From assembly GCA_023653785.1 (NCBI GenBank), contig JAMKCH010049087.1, forward strand, positions 62,001 through 126,000: a stretch of 64,000 nt of DNA. The letters run 5' to 3'. Each line of letters opens with the position of its first letter. Positions within the stretch are counted from its first letter, which is position 1. Under the pieces are notes generated by a model. That model was not told the DNA's origin. It saw nothing but the letters and a program-made list of their open reading frames with translations, and ran no database searches. Of this stretch, positions 1-11,765 are shown one piece after another. The stretch comes from Ophioderma brevispina. Its lineage: Eukaryota > Echinodermata > Ophiuroidea > Amphilepidida > Ophiodermatidae. The translations under genes and the position numbers were made by a program.

Positions 1-183
1 GTTTGAAAGCTCAGAAGAACAATTAGACCACACAGAGCTGCAGTAATCAAAACTTGATGTCATGTTGTCAGGTGTATTAATGTGCAAATAGTTCTTTTGG
101 GCCTATAAATATGTTGAAAATTTGTTAAATATACAATGTTAATTTGATATTACAGTATATTTCATAGTATATCCATACAGGAA
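1..183. other. Non-coding flank of the LTR element
   Basis: AT-rich sequence with no open frame, repeat or motif that I can recognise. It ends where the 5' LTR of the neighbouring retroelement begins. Confidence 0.4.
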
Positions 184-635
184 TGTGTTGTACATAGAAG
201 TGACTGTTGGAAGCTTTACTTGGGGGTGTGGCTTAAGATATGTTATTGTTGTGCACTGTCCCATGCTTCCTGTGAAAGGCTTTAATAGGGTAGGCCTTAC
301 TAAGGCACATGTGCTAGACATGTATGTGTGTAATATCATGTCGTGCAAAAGCTAGTCACTGATTGGTCAATAAATAGCTTGATATTGAGTGCAGAATTAA
401 AAGTCAGTCTTTGTCTGGAAGTTCGAGGAAGAGGTTGTAAGGAGTATTGCAGTCATGTATATATGTCAAATAAAGAGAAGCTTGTAAAAGAAGTGTTTGA
501 CTGTTTAATTTACAAGGACTCTAATGCGACGGACATGCTCCGCACATGTAATTGTGTATCGGTTACTTCAATATACCCTAAGTGCGGTAATTGTGGTTCT
601 CTCCGGCCGTTCGGTAAAACGGGAAAAACATCACA
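184..635 (+). repeat. 5' LTR
   Basis: About 452 bp, matched nearly throughout by the split 3' copy. Shared blocks include the 'CCATGCTTCCTGTGAAAGGC' word, 'CTGATTGGTCA', 'AAAAGTCAGTCTTT', 'AAGTGTTTGACT' and 'TTCTCCGGCCGTTxGGTAAAA' (one gap). A plausible AATAAAG poly(A) signal (in TCAAATAAAGAGAAG) lies near 470. This copy also shows the uninterrupted site (ATTGAGTG at 384-391) where the 3' LTR later took a transposon. Confidence 0.75.
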
Positions 636-1314
636 CGGTGGAAGCGGAAAAGAGACAGAAGGTAAAATTGTCATCGCAAGCTACAGAACTTTGTGGTATT
701 CACAAATCGTCCTTTCTGTTCTACAAAATTGAAAGTGTTCAATCAAGGCAGCAGCTTTTGAAACTGTTCGTGTTTCAAAATGGCGGCGTCGTGTTGACAG
801 ATTTTAAAATGTTAAGTGCGTGCGGGATATGTGGTGGGTTTATATCCTGAAAGCATGGGGTCATCAACGTACTACAAAGTTAAGTTTCTTTGCTGTAGGT
901 TAGTTCAATTGGGGAGCTGGCAATTGGAGGAGATGATCAACTTTTCTACATAATTATTGTGTAACCAAGTTTGTGTATGTCTACGCATCCTTGTGTGTTT
1001 TAGGGAAAAGTGGCGTCCATTCAGCGGGAAGCAAGTCTGCAAGAACTAGTGTTCATGATTTGTCCGGGGCTTGAGAACCAGTACAGGCAAAGTAAGTTTA
1101 ATTGTGGGCGTCTATCATAAGTCCCACAGAATGCTAAAGTGATTTTATCAAGTTTGTAAGTTAGTTTATGTGAAATTTTATATGTATTAATTTAGATAAT
1201 TTCTTATTTCAACTTTGCAATTGTTTAGATATCAGAATTATATGAAAATACTTTTGTAGTATTACTTAAGTATTATTAGGTCAGGGATTTCTTTCCACAT
1301 CATATTGTGTCACA
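636..1314 (+). other. Retroelement leader between LTR and gag
   Basis: Internal untranslated leader of the LTR element. A primer-binding site would be expected directly after 635; the sequence there (GGTGGAAGCGG...) begins near a TGG but I cannot assign it to a tRNA. No other feature is seen. Confidence 0.4.
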
Positions 1315-2560
1315 ATGCCTATTACAAGAAGCAAGGAAACTGACGGAGATGGGGTATCGAGTGAAGAACCTCCGCTGGTATCTGAGGGTTTTCCAAAGAG
1401 CATTGGTTACCATATTTGGAATTGCAAATGAAAAATCAAATATAACTAAACTATCAGAAATGAAGATAAGAAAAAGAACGTCAAATTGAACTAGACTTAT
1501 TAAGAAATGAGATAAAGAAAAGAACTTGCATTTTTAAGATAAAGACAAAGAAGTTCAAATTGAACATAGAACGTTTAGAAATGAGATAAAAGAAAGAACG
1601 GCAATCTGAATTTGCGTAACTTGAACTAGCTGAAAAGGCTAAGGACCAATGAATGAAAGTATCCACAAATCCACAAAGTAAACCAGAATCAATGGCGGTT
1701 CCGCTTTTGCGGTATATGAAGGACAATAGATGTATCTTAGGGGGGCCTTTGAATTGCTTGCTGAGAAACAATGGGTGGCACGTTCCAATGGGCGAGAGCA
1801 TTTGATTCCTATTTGTCAGGTAAGGCAAAGGAAATTTTTGCCAATCTCACATAATTAGTCGCAGACTAATGAAATTCTTAGGTCAGCCATATTGGCCAAG
1901 TATGAAATAAATGCAGAATCTTACCGCTTGAAATTTCCGTACCAGTGGGTCACAAAGCAACGGACACGAGATCTGAATGGGTGAATGATTTGACATACTA
2001 CTTTGAGGGTGGCCAATTGCGGACCTCAGCATGGTGATTTCAGCTCTAAAAGAATTTATAATTAGTGAACAGGCCAGTACTAAACTGGCCCCATGGAATT
2101 TGAGCCATTTATCTCAAGGATCAGCAAGTCAAAACGGCCAAAACTTGGCTCGTGAAGCTGGACATATCCCATCATGACCGTGGCGGTAAGGGCATGTTGG
2201 CAAAGAAGTCATAGCGCGAGCGGGAGAAATGGTGAAAATCGCATAGGCCATGGGCCCCACCAATGCACCAAAATTCAAGCCAGTTGTGAAATGCTATAGT
2301 TGTGATCAGGCAGGACACATATCCAAAGTTTTTCCCAATGTGGTTAGCGTACAAGTGCATCATGCTCTCTGGAAATTTGCACCTGTGTCATTCAGCGTAG
2401 TGCAAACTACACTAATGACAAGCAATTTAACGGACAAGCAGGCACCAAAGTTGATCACGCAGCTAAAATTAGAACGTGTTTCGTGGTGGCACACCAGTCA
2501 TATAAAGAGCGAGTGCCCCAAAGCCTGTGGCTCGATCGAGCACTTCTGGCCCAAAAGCCA
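1315..2560 (+). pseudogene. gag: Decayed gag of the LTR retrotransposon (zinc-knuckle type)
   Basis: Gag is the structural and RNA-packaging protein of the element. From an ATG at 1315 the DNA reads MPITRSKETDGDG, a typical acidic gag start. It is followed by a charged coiled-coil stretch (ERQIELDLLRNEIK-like, about 1460-1560). A capsid-like segment reads FDSYLSGKAKEIFANLT (about 1800-1850), then SAILAKYEINAESYRLKF (about 1883-1935), which resembles the SCAN-like capsid region of Ty3/gypsy gags. A CCHC zinc knuckle follows at about 2287-2340, CYSCDQAGHISKV, with the fourth ligand Cys read as Phe. A second broken knuckle (SHIKSECPK) lies near 2500. Several stops and frame changes separate these blocks, so no continuous product is possible from this reading. 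Family assignment is by motif order only. Confidence 0.75.
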
Positions 2561-2711
2561 AGCCTGTATCTAAATGCAATAATATGCAGAACCACTGCTG
2601 TTGCCGCGTGCGCCGCAATGAACAAGTGTCCCGTAGACGGAAACATTGAGGCAAAATTTAAAATAATGCGCGACTCTGCATGCGAGCATTCTGTGGTGCG
2701 TGCATACCGTA
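2561..2711 (+). other. Retroelement internal sequence before the 3' LTR
   Basis: Short internal region between the second knuckle remnant and the 3' LTR. No polypurine tract or pol coding sequence is evident. The small open frames here have no recognisable motif. Confidence 0.35.
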
Positions 2712-4476
2712 TGTGTGGTACATAGAATTGACTGTTGACGCTTTACATTGGGTGTGGCTGAGATATAGTTTATTGTTGTCACTGCCCATGCTTCCTGTGA
2801 AAGGCTTTTAATAAGGGTAGGCCTCTAAAGGCACTGTGCTAGACATGTGATGTGGTGTAATATGCATGCAGTGCAAAACTATCACACTGATTGGTCATAT
2901 AATAGCTTGGATAATGAGTGCAGTGTTCCAACGCCCCGCGGTTTAACCCGCACATTGGGCTACTTTTTACAATGCCTGCCGCGCCTAAAAAAAGGCCGAC
3001 GCGTTTTTCCCCAAAATTGGGCTTACTTTTTCATGTCCAAAGGGCGGGATCAAACCGCGGACATCCATTCAATCCCTCTGGACATCATTAATTCCGAGCT
3101 TCCGAAAAGTTTTAAAAGGTCAGTAATTGATAGCGCTTCCTTTCTTCTTGAATGCTTACCTCATCACTACAGTGGGGTACTCGTTCGTTCGGGTATGACA
3201 ACATAGTAACAAACTCTCAACTCATCCCGTGATCTTAGTGCTTTGTGCTCCGTACATGGCGGGATCCGGGTAATAGGGGCGCACTCAGGTATCACATAAA
3301 TATATCCTACAAAAGTGACCGTCATGGGTGGTACCGTGAGCGGCAATTAAACCTTAATGCTAAGCTTTACAAGACGGGATTAGGTGCTCACTCAGGTTAA
3401 TACCGAGCTTGGTATAAACAAACAATAATTATCCCTAAAAAAATTGACCTTCTTGGGTGTATAAAAACAAGGGTAGGGCTCATTCCCGACTCACTGGGTG
3501 AAACATGATAGGGACTTAAAGCTGTTAGGAGTAATCAAGAAGATACGCCGCACTCATCCTTTTCTGTTGTGGCGAATATATTTCATATCATTTTGGTGTC
3601 CTACCAGGACCTTTTAGTTTGTTTAGGTGCGTACTTACGTGGAATTCCGTGATTTTTTTTGGCCGTAAAATCCACATCTTATCAGTGCGAGAAAAACGTG
3701 GAATTGCCGAAAATCGCGCATTAAAAGCTGGTTTTCTAAACGCCTGACCCTTAGGACATCAATTTTACGGTTTTTTTTAAAAAGAAGTTAATTTTGTTGG
3801 AAGGCTGTCCCTGGCTGGAAATCATATTCGCTTCCCGTGAAATTTGCATTGTTTCCAGCCTGTTATACATTATTGCATAGTTACAACATTTTTAACTACG
3901 AGTGTGTGTAAATAAAGCATACAGAAAAAAAAATTTAAAAATAAAACAAAATGAAGAAAAAGAAAGAAAACAAAAACAAAATAGATTCTTGATATAAAAA
4001 TACAATAAATAAATATAAAATAACTAAAAAATAAATATAACACAACTAAAAAATAGTACAAAACTCGACTAAAATGACATTTTTGGTAAACTAGCGCCCT
4101 CACAGCCGCTAACGACAAGCTGACAATGGGCTACTTTTATTGGCCATTTGCCGCGCCTTGGCGCGGCCCTATTTTCCGCGTGTAGTCGAAATTTTTGTTG
4201 GCAACACTGATTGAGTACATAAGTAAAAGTCAGTCTTTTCTGGAAGTCGAGGAGGAGAGTGGTAAGGAGCAATTGCTAGTCATGTTATAGTGAATAAAAG
4301 AGAAGATTGTTAAAAGAAAGAAGTGTTTGACTTTTTTAATTTAAAGGACTCTAATGGAGGGACAAGGAGCCTCAAGGAACATTGTAATTGTGTGTAGCGG
4401 TTTCTTCAATATACCTAAGTGTGGTAAATTGTGGTTCTCCGGCCGTTAGGTAAAAACGGAAAAAAAACATATCACA
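2712..4476 (+). repeat. 3' LTR, split by a DNA transposon
   Basis: The LTR parts are 2712-2920 and 4218-4476 and align in order with 184-635. The break coincides exactly with the inserted element at 2921-4209 and its duplicated target. Confidence 0.75.
2921..4209. mobile_element. hAT-like non-autonomous DNA transposon nested in the 3' LTR
   Basis: A 1,289-bp insertion with terminal inverted repeats CAGTGTT(G)CCAAC (left CAGTGTTCCAAC, right complement CAGTGTTGCCAAC). It is flanked by an 8-bp target duplication, AATGAGTG at 2913-2920 and ATTGAGTA at 4210-4217. The intact 5' LTR supplies the empty site ATTGAGTG at 384-391. Eight-base duplications and CAGTG termini are typical of hAT elements. 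Subterminal copies of a 'ATTGGGCTACTTTT' word occur at about 2953, 3016 and 4125, possibly transposase-binding repeats. No transposase frame is seen; the interior is non-coding. Confidence 0.8.
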
Positions 4477-4589
4477 CTGAAAAAACCAGGGTGGCATTTG
4501 CAAGCCATAATGAAGTTCACACCGGTTGATAATATTTAAAACAAGTTGATAACACCACAATGTTAAGAAATACGGAAACAGTGATAGAT

Positions 4590-5730
4590 ATGTTTATTCG
4601 GACAAGACAAGAGAGGCCCGAATGTCCCACCAAGGATATTTAAACAGATTAAAACCCATTAGTGATGTATTGAATTGTGTGTAGTAATGGAATTTTTCAA
4701 GGAGTAGTGACGCGTACCAAAAACAGCATGAGTTTAGTTTTCTTTGATGTTCAAAGTAAGGTATTTATTTTCAAACAGTTGGCAATTTTAAGATTGCTTG
4801 AAGTCAGTTTGAAGAAAAGAGGTGGTCCTTAGCAAGCAACAGCAGTGTGTATCATCGATACAGAGTCTACATTTACAGTAACCTATTAGGCAGCTATTTA
4901 CAAAAAATTATAAAGAGTACCAAGTATAGAGCCTTGTGGGAAATACCAATAGCAATATTTTGAAATCAGGAGAGTGGAATTTCTATGGCCAGCTTGGATT
5001 GTCACTAGAGTAAGAAACGGAACCAATCTAAAGTATGGCTTTTGATACCATTTTAATCAGGAAGTTTCTAAGTAGAAGATGAATGATTTTACACAGTCGG
5101 AACGCTTCTTAGATCAAGAAAAATTGCCCCAGCGCACAACCATTGATCCAGTTGTTCAAAAATGGACATCCTCCACATCATGCATGTAGTGGTAGGAGCG
5201 TGTACTACGAAAACCTGATTGATTATCCCAAAGGGATACCCTTAGCTGTGTAGGGGAATATAACTGGTTTATGGACAGCTCTTTCCAATGATTTAGAAAT
5301 GAGTGGATGCGCCAGAACAGAAATGAGGCCTATAGTCGATGTCTCGATTTATAACCAGATTGAAAATACTGAAATTTTCCGCTATTTATTCTGGTAATGG
5401 GGCGGGTTGTCAATTGCTCTTCTAGCCTGGTAGCGTTGGTGTGCATAGACCAGGGGACGACGCGTACGTTTCCCTTTCCTCATAGGTTTTTTCTGAGGTT
5501 TATCGTAGCTGGTTCAAACTGACAAATGACTTGTGTTCTGGTACGAGTGTAGTGTAAGGGCCATATGATGTTATTAGAGTAGGGTTCATTGTAAAGCTCA
5601 CGGGCGTTTCTGTACATTGTTTGTTTTTAGCCTGCCGGACATCCGTTTTTTCAATTCCTAAATAAAAATGCTTGTTTACATGGGCTGCTAGCTGCAAGGT
5701 CACACAAACTATTTGGTGGTTTCTCATTAA
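4590..5730 (-). pseudogene. Decayed LINE reverse transcriptase (Jockey/CR1-type)
   Basis: Reverse transcriptase copies LINE RNA into DNA at the target site. Read on the minus strand, scattered over changing frames, the diagnostic blocks appear in the right order. A pre-RT segment YLGIEKTDVRQ lies at about 5640-5670. An 'FQSG..KS' and 'SVLAHPLIS'-like fingers region lies at about 5280-5370. AIFLDLR, the first catalytic Asp block, lies at about 5107-5135. 'IKSHTLDWFR' is at about 5020-5045 and PQGSILG at about 4915-4940. CIDDT, the YxDD-type active site with the two Asp kept, lies at about 4844-4865. TLNIKEN...VFGT is at about 4700-4770. Frameshifts and stops between the blocks mean it is dead as read. 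The endonuclease domain, the 5' end and a 3' tail are not recognised. The clade is inferred from general RT pattern only. Confidence 0.8.
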
Positions 5731-5759
5731 ATTTATGGTTCTCAGTGTTGAAAGGGTAA

Positions 5760-6630
5760 TGGTGATTTCAAGACGTGTAAGTATAAAACCGATTATCCAA
5801 ATAAGCGTCCATGGATGACTAACAATGACGGATCAGTCTGCTTCTCTAAGTACTTCTATGACTGCATATTTACAGCGTTATATTCTAAGAACCACACACA
5901 AAAACAGCTGAAGTTTTAAACTCAACAGTTGACTATGATTTGACCCCACATCAGCATTAGCAATACAGGAAAGAAATTAAATTTCCCAAAAATATGTAAA
6001 CAAAGTATTTTTCTTCTTAAGTTTGTTTTTAGTGACTTTGTGAGGCTAAGGGGATATGCACTTTGCCATTTGCTTCTTTAGATTTGCAAGCTGTTTTCTC
6101 ATCAATGAAAATACATAGGAATAAATGTCATTTGTCCAATTCATTTTTGTTATTGAAACAGAACCAAATAATACACTGTTAAAAGTAGTAGCAGTTTGTC
6201 TACCACATATTGAGTATTAAAAGGAATGGGATCTCGTCCTGATTGCGCTTATGATTGCATCTATAGCCAAGAGAAACATTAGGCGCCTACATTAATAAAC
6301 TCTTCTCACCTATCACACTGGAGGATCTTTCTTCTGTCGAAGAAGGGAATCAATAGTGAAAGGACGTATTTACACGTTGCCTTCAACTCTTATAGATTGT
6401 GCTCTAAGGTAGCCATCAACGTTGGTGGAACCCTGGACAACAGGCGAAGTAAGTGTTGTCCATTGACAGTTTTTCCAATATGAAAAACGGAACTAACTAT
6501 TTTGTAGTACATAGATATTGCAGAATATTAAAACACATTAAAAAAAATAAAACAAAAATATGTAAGTTAAAAATAGCAACTATTCCCCTGGCTTTAAGTG
6601 ACCGTTTGATCCCAAGTGAGAAGCTTGGTC
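5760..6630. other. No recognised feature
   Basis: AT-rich sequence next to the LINE remnant. It may include eroded LINE 5' sequence, but I see no motif on either strand to support that. Confidence 0.3.
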
Positions 6631-6639
6631 AAACATTGA

Positions 6640-6900
6640 GGCCAGCAGTCGGTAAAACAAATTTTGTTGTGAGCAAATTTGGTGATCACCAGCACTTTAC
6701 TTGTAGAAATACTATATACTGAGCATTTTGAAGATTGTTGACAAAAATTGGGACAATTTACACAGGTCATTAGAGGTCAATCTGTTTAAACATGACTCTT
6801 GGGTCGTGTTGCTGTGAGCAAGTTTGGTGATCACATACTTATTTGTAGAAGAAATAGCAATTTTGAAGATGATTTGCAATAGGGGTTCAAAGGTCACACA
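6640..6900. repeat. Two-unit tandem repeat, ~147 bp
   Basis: The word GTGAGCAA(A/G)TTTGGTGATCAC occurs at about 6669 and 6816. It is followed both times by related text (ACTT-TTGTAGAA, ATTTTGAAGAT, AGGTCA). This looks like two diverged units of a GGTCA-type minisatellite. Confidence 0.55.
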
Positions 6901-6904
6901 GGGT

Positions 6905-9900
6905 AAATACGCTTACCACCCACATAGGACCTTGGGTCAGCGTGCGGTTTCTTGTGACCAAGAGAAGTTAAGAGAGAATTGCAAACAAGAACTAACAGCA
7001 CAACCAGTTCACTAACCAAATGGAATCCAAAGGGAACCAGACACAGAGGGACAACCGCAACAGAAAGGAATTGCGTTCGCAAAATCCCCATGCTTTTTAA
7101 ACTGAGGGAAAGATTAAAAAATCTGGGAAGTGAAGAAAATAAATCATGTTGGTTAGAGACTACATTCCATTCTTTTACTTTGTAGTTCTATCGATAGTTT
7201 TGTTATTTTTACTTTAAAAAGTGTCTAATTTAATTGGAAGCACAGAGTCTGCGTTGGCAGGGACGTAGGGGCTCTTACACCCATGTAGTTTCATCAGAAG
7301 TTTGCCTTAATGCGTCCCGTTCAGCGTACTGTATATACACATGTGGGTTTTTGTATCAGAATGGTAAGTAGCGTAGGCACAACGTCTGATCTTGCTTGAA
7401 CCAAGTTTTGCTGCAGTAGCTCCCAGAAGGATATGGCACAATGTTGTCTAAATAAGCCGGATTTTTGCGTATGCAATCCATCTAATAATTAAATAGCTGG
7501 TAATTATTAAGGGTAAAAAGCGACTCCCTTAAAATTGCTGTGGAAACATACCCTAAGGGCTACAATAAACGATCGATGTAAAAAAAGTAGACCCCTTAAT
7601 GCAGGGGACACTTACCACTAAGGGGACCAAGTACTGATTTTATTTGGGTGACATTAAACAGTTTTTCCAAGGAATAGATGGGTAAATGGACAGGGGCGAC
7701 ATTTAAAGCAAATTTTGCCTTGTAATGTCTGTAAGTATGAGTGTGTGACATTTAATGGGAAAAAAAAAAGATACCTATTACTGCGTTGACATTCATCTCA
7801 GGAGCTGGGAGGAGTTAGGTTAATGAAACTAATATTTGAAAAAAAATATATAAAAACATATAAAAGATACTTGAAAAATTCAAGTTGGCAAATTAAGGTC
7901 ACAAAGTTTAGAAGTCTTCAAAACTGATTTGTAGTCAAAACTAAAACGAAGGACTTGACTTCTGAAAGAGGGACTGAAAAATGGTACATGTAGTGGAGGG
8001 CATCACCAAAATGAATTAGAGAATAGGACCCTTTTGCTTACCTCCAAACTACATCTTGTTCTGCGCTATTATCAGAAACTTGGCCGATAGTCAAACAAGA
8101 TTGGTCGGCTACAGCCAGCTTCAAAGCTTTACGTCAGAGGTAAGTTTTGCACGTAAGAAACTGTACGCATAATGCATTGCGTTTCTTGGTTTTGAGGCTA
8201 AAAAGCAAGTTACTGGATAAGATACAGCAGAACGAGATGTATTTTTGGGGTCGACCAAAGGGTATAGGTAAAAATCAGGACAATTAAGACACCACCAAAC
8301 ACCAAATTAAACATATCACCAAGCTGCAGGCAATTGTGTAAGAGGAATCCTATCGCTATCCAATGCATCCTTGGTATTACTGCTGTAAGCTGCTCTTGAA
8401 CTGATGTTTCTTGTTTCATGGCCTATGTATTGTGCTTTTCACTAAACACCCGAACATTGTGCAGTTGTATTTGCTTGACAGACAATGTCTTCCGTAAAAG
8501 GAACACAAATAAGACAGAAATAGCCAGCTCCAGCTGTTGCTTGGCCTTTGAAAGTCGGGCATTGGACATCATCAGGACTTCTTGAGTCCTGTTCTATTGA
8601 GAATCTCAATAAACCTATTACTGCAATTTTCAGTTGATTCTGGCAGGGGGTTTTCATTTTATGAGGTCTGATGTTGTAAAATCGCCTTCCCAGAGTTCTC
8701 CCGTAGGTCACGGTGTTGGCTGATTTATCTAAGTCTACTTAAAAAATCGGAATGCTATAAATACACAAAGTTCTCATGACCTGATGATGTGGTGGTACTG
8801 TCAATGCCCCTTTAAAAACACCAATTACATTGCAATTAAGATCAACTACTGAAGAAAGTTATGTGTTGTTGGACAAGTTGACACACTATTTAGCTCAGAT
8901 GTCCATATTGATACCTGACCTAGGCAAAAAAAAAAGATAGATTGCCCTCAACCGACAGACTCTTTTTTTGTGGAAATTCAGAAAAAAAGGTTTTTTTCTT
9001 TCTATTTACTGACAAAAGAAATACGGATTCTATACGTTGAAACTCCCTGACAAACGTTAGCTTTTTTTTTTTCCTTCTGAGATGTAAAAAAAGTGGTGTT
9101 ATTAGATTTATGTTAAACATTTCATCGGTAGATGAAACTTGGTTCAACCTGGGGTTCATTTTCAAACACAGTAACAAACTTTCGTTTTATTTTATGTGGT
9201 GGTAGATTATAAGAATTTCAGAAAAAATAGGTTCTAGAGCTTAATCTTTTCTCCTTTATTGTCGTTTTTTTTATCATGAGAGTTGAAAAATGAGCAATAT
9301 TGGTGAAAAATTGCAATAATTTTAAGTGGACAAATTTATACATTACCAAAAAGAAAGATAGGGACTTGTTCCTAATATGTATTGTATATCATGTTTTGGC
9401 ATCTGACTGAAATCTTAAGATTTGGCATTTGAAACACTGTGTTGATTTGGGCCAAAAAAAAGTTTTTGACAATGATAAAGTTGTTTTTAAACAAACAACA
9501 AACGAATGCTGAAGAGTTACGTAGTAGCTTAGAGTATTTCCATGTTAAATTCCATGTATACTAGTTTGCATGTGTGTGAAGTGCCAGCAAATCTCACTCA
9601 GCTGAATTGGCAGATAATAAAGCCGTAAGTGTTTGTGCTGGACGTGAATTTGAACGGAATTTGGACCTAAAGCATCCTATCTTTTGGCACTTTACTCAAA
9701 AAAAACAAAAAAAATAATTTTATGCCTTATTACAAGGCTTGGTAGGTACTATAATAAATCAATTAAACAAGCTCTGTTCTCCTTATGCTTTCCAATGTTC
9801 AAAGGCTGTTGGTTGCCTGGTTGGCTGTTTAGCCTACTGCTTGGGCTGGATACGTGAACATGCCCTGTGAATGGAAGTCCAATTTTTGAAAACAGAGTCA

Positions 9901-11680
9901 ACAGACTAAAACTGACAACACATCAAGTATACTTTTTTTTTTCATGCAAAGCCCAGCAAACAAACCTTTTAACATACGTACTATAAGACAGAAGTTGCAG
10001 AACTTTATTTACGAGATGTACAATAAAGCGGAATGGTACGTGGTACAAACCTACGTCATGTCCTGCCATGTGAACGGAAACTTCTCATTGGTAAAACCAA
10101 AAGACACAAGAAAAGCTGTCAAACTTAATGTAATTATTAGTGAAAGGACTCAGAAGATTGTAAACAAGTCTTCCACATATAGATGGAACCTATTTCATAT
10201 ACATTGTACAGAGCAGGCCTCAGCCATAAATGCGGGACGTGATAAATTTGTGAACGGAAAAAATTGTGAACAAGGATTTAATTAAAGTTACATAACTAAA
10301 GTAAGTTTTATAACCAGACATCTACTTTTTTATCAGTACAGTACCAGTTAATAATCTTGAAGGGTTATTTATGTGGATTCGATTAATTACATTACCACCA
10401 AAATAAATCTTTGTGGATTTTGGGTTTAAATGTATGAATGAATTAGCTGTATACAAAGGCTGAAACAGAAAAAAGTCACGTCCTACCACAACTTGTGAGC
10501 ATTGGTTTCAAAGTCCCTTTTTAAAAGGATAAAGTTTCACTACTTTTGTTTTACCAGTTGACAAAGGCATCCCTAATATCTAAACAAAATTAAAACAATT
10601 GAAACTGATGGGCTCAACAGGGTTATAATGGCGTTGAAAACAAAAAATACATGTTTGTTAGGTTGACACACAGGTTGACCAGAATTTGACCATTGGGACC
10701 TGGGTGTCCCCTGAAATACACAGAGGAGGAACTAAGTAAGGTATAGGGGAGGAGGCCTGGTGGGAACATTAAGGCAAAATACCCACAATGATCTTTCATG
10801 CCCTTCTGTTTTCACAGGGTGGTCCCAAGGGAAAACTGCTTAAAAGTTGAATCTACCTATGAAACCGGCCAAAAGAAGTATAATGCAACTTTCTTGGACA
10901 AGTGATTCCATGATGTTTTTTACAAGATGATCTGAGCAAAAATTGCCATTGGGCTACTGTAAAGCAGATATTTCGAAAAATCAGGTTTTTTCGGCAAACT
11001 CGCATTGTGTATTCTAGACTATGAGATCTAGCAGTAATATCCAGTCCAATATTACTAATCATATGGGGACGGAACTGTGTCTAAACATGACACATTACAC
11101 AATCTGCATGACAAATGGTCACCAGTTGTGAAAACTGATTAGGCCTCAGGCCAAGTAACAGAAAAAGTTGTTTCTCGTCCCTGCCCTCTCTTTTTTTGAA
11201 GATTTCCCAATGTTCTTTTGTTTTGTAACTTTCAGTCATTAATTTATATTAAAAAAAAAAAAAAAAGTGAAATTGGAAAAAAGTACATATAAAACAACAT
11301 TTAATCAGTAGAGTTTTGTGAACCAAGAGGGGCCACTATAAAAACCAACCAAATAGCAAAAGCCCTCCTCTCCTTTTTTTTCAAAAAAACTGGACGAGTA
11401 AAACATGTTTCATTTTTTATTGGCCTTAAAGGACATGAGGAAAGGAGATTTTTTGAGGATACAAATTTATCTCAAATTGCACTTGATCGGACGGGGACCC
11501 ACTACCGAGAACGTTTCGAGGTTATTGGACAAACAAGCACGAAAGAAAACCGCAAACCTTGTTTTGAACTTGCCTGGACAATCGTAATGTCCCATAGAAC
11601 CCGTGCTTGAGTTTCTGTCGTACACGACAGAAAGTACTAAATCATCATCTTATTACTAAAGACGGTGTATTCGGATTATT
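6905..11680. other. Long stretch without a recognisable gene
   Basis: About 4.8 kb of AT-rich sequence with many A and T runs (for example near 8926, 9061, 9930 and 11250). Short open frames occur, the longest being 113 codons at 9944-10285 on the plus strand and 89 codons at 8442-8711 on the minus strand. Neither has a familiar motif, a strong splice context or a supporting neighbour. I treat them as chance or decayed sequence. Confidence 0.4.
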
Positions 11681-11692
11681 CAGCAGGCCTCA

Positions 11693-11765
11693 GGTGTGGT
11701 CTAATGGAAAGCATCCAAATATTTTTTTGCAAAAACCCGGGTTCGAAACAAAATTGGGGGCCGCT
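11693..11765 (+). repeat. tRNA-like sequence (tRNA pseudogene or SINE head)
   Basis: The text TGGTCTAATGGAAAGCATC resembles a tRNA D-arm/A-box. CCCGGGTTCGAAAC, 34 bases later, resembles the T-arm/B-box (GGTTCGAAxC). The anticodon arm is degenerate (T-rich loop) and the acceptor arm does not pair well, so it is not a functional tRNA as read. A SINE head is possible but no second copy is seen in this window. Confidence 0.45.

Larger units (their letters stand above)
184..4476 (+). mobile_element. Ty3/gypsy-like LTR retrotransposon, decayed, no visible pol
   Basis: Two long direct repeats, at 184-635 and at 2712-4476 (the second interrupted), flank about 2.08 kb of internal sequence. The repeats begin TGTGT(T/G)GTACATAG and end ...ACAT(AT)CACA, the TG...CA form of LTRs. 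The internal region holds a degraded gag with a zinc knuckle, but I see no protease, reverse transcriptase or integrase motif on either strand. It is either an internally deleted copy or a non-autonomous gag-only family. A clean 5-bp target duplication is not visible at the outer ends (AGGAA before, CTGAA after). Stops and frameshifts show that it is not functional as read. Confidence 0.75.

Noticed and set aside
343..850. 129- and 108-codon plus-strand open frames
   Set aside because: They lie in the 5' LTR and leader, and the same text in the 3' LTR does not keep the frames open.
8210..8711. Two consecutive minus-strand open frames, the first Cys-containing and the second hydrophobic
   Set aside because: I know no family with this pattern, no splice sites link them, and there is no second copy. 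Possible, but unsupported.
9944..10285. 113-codon plus-strand open frame
   Set aside because: No motif, no plausible start context, and AT-rich low-complexity surroundings.
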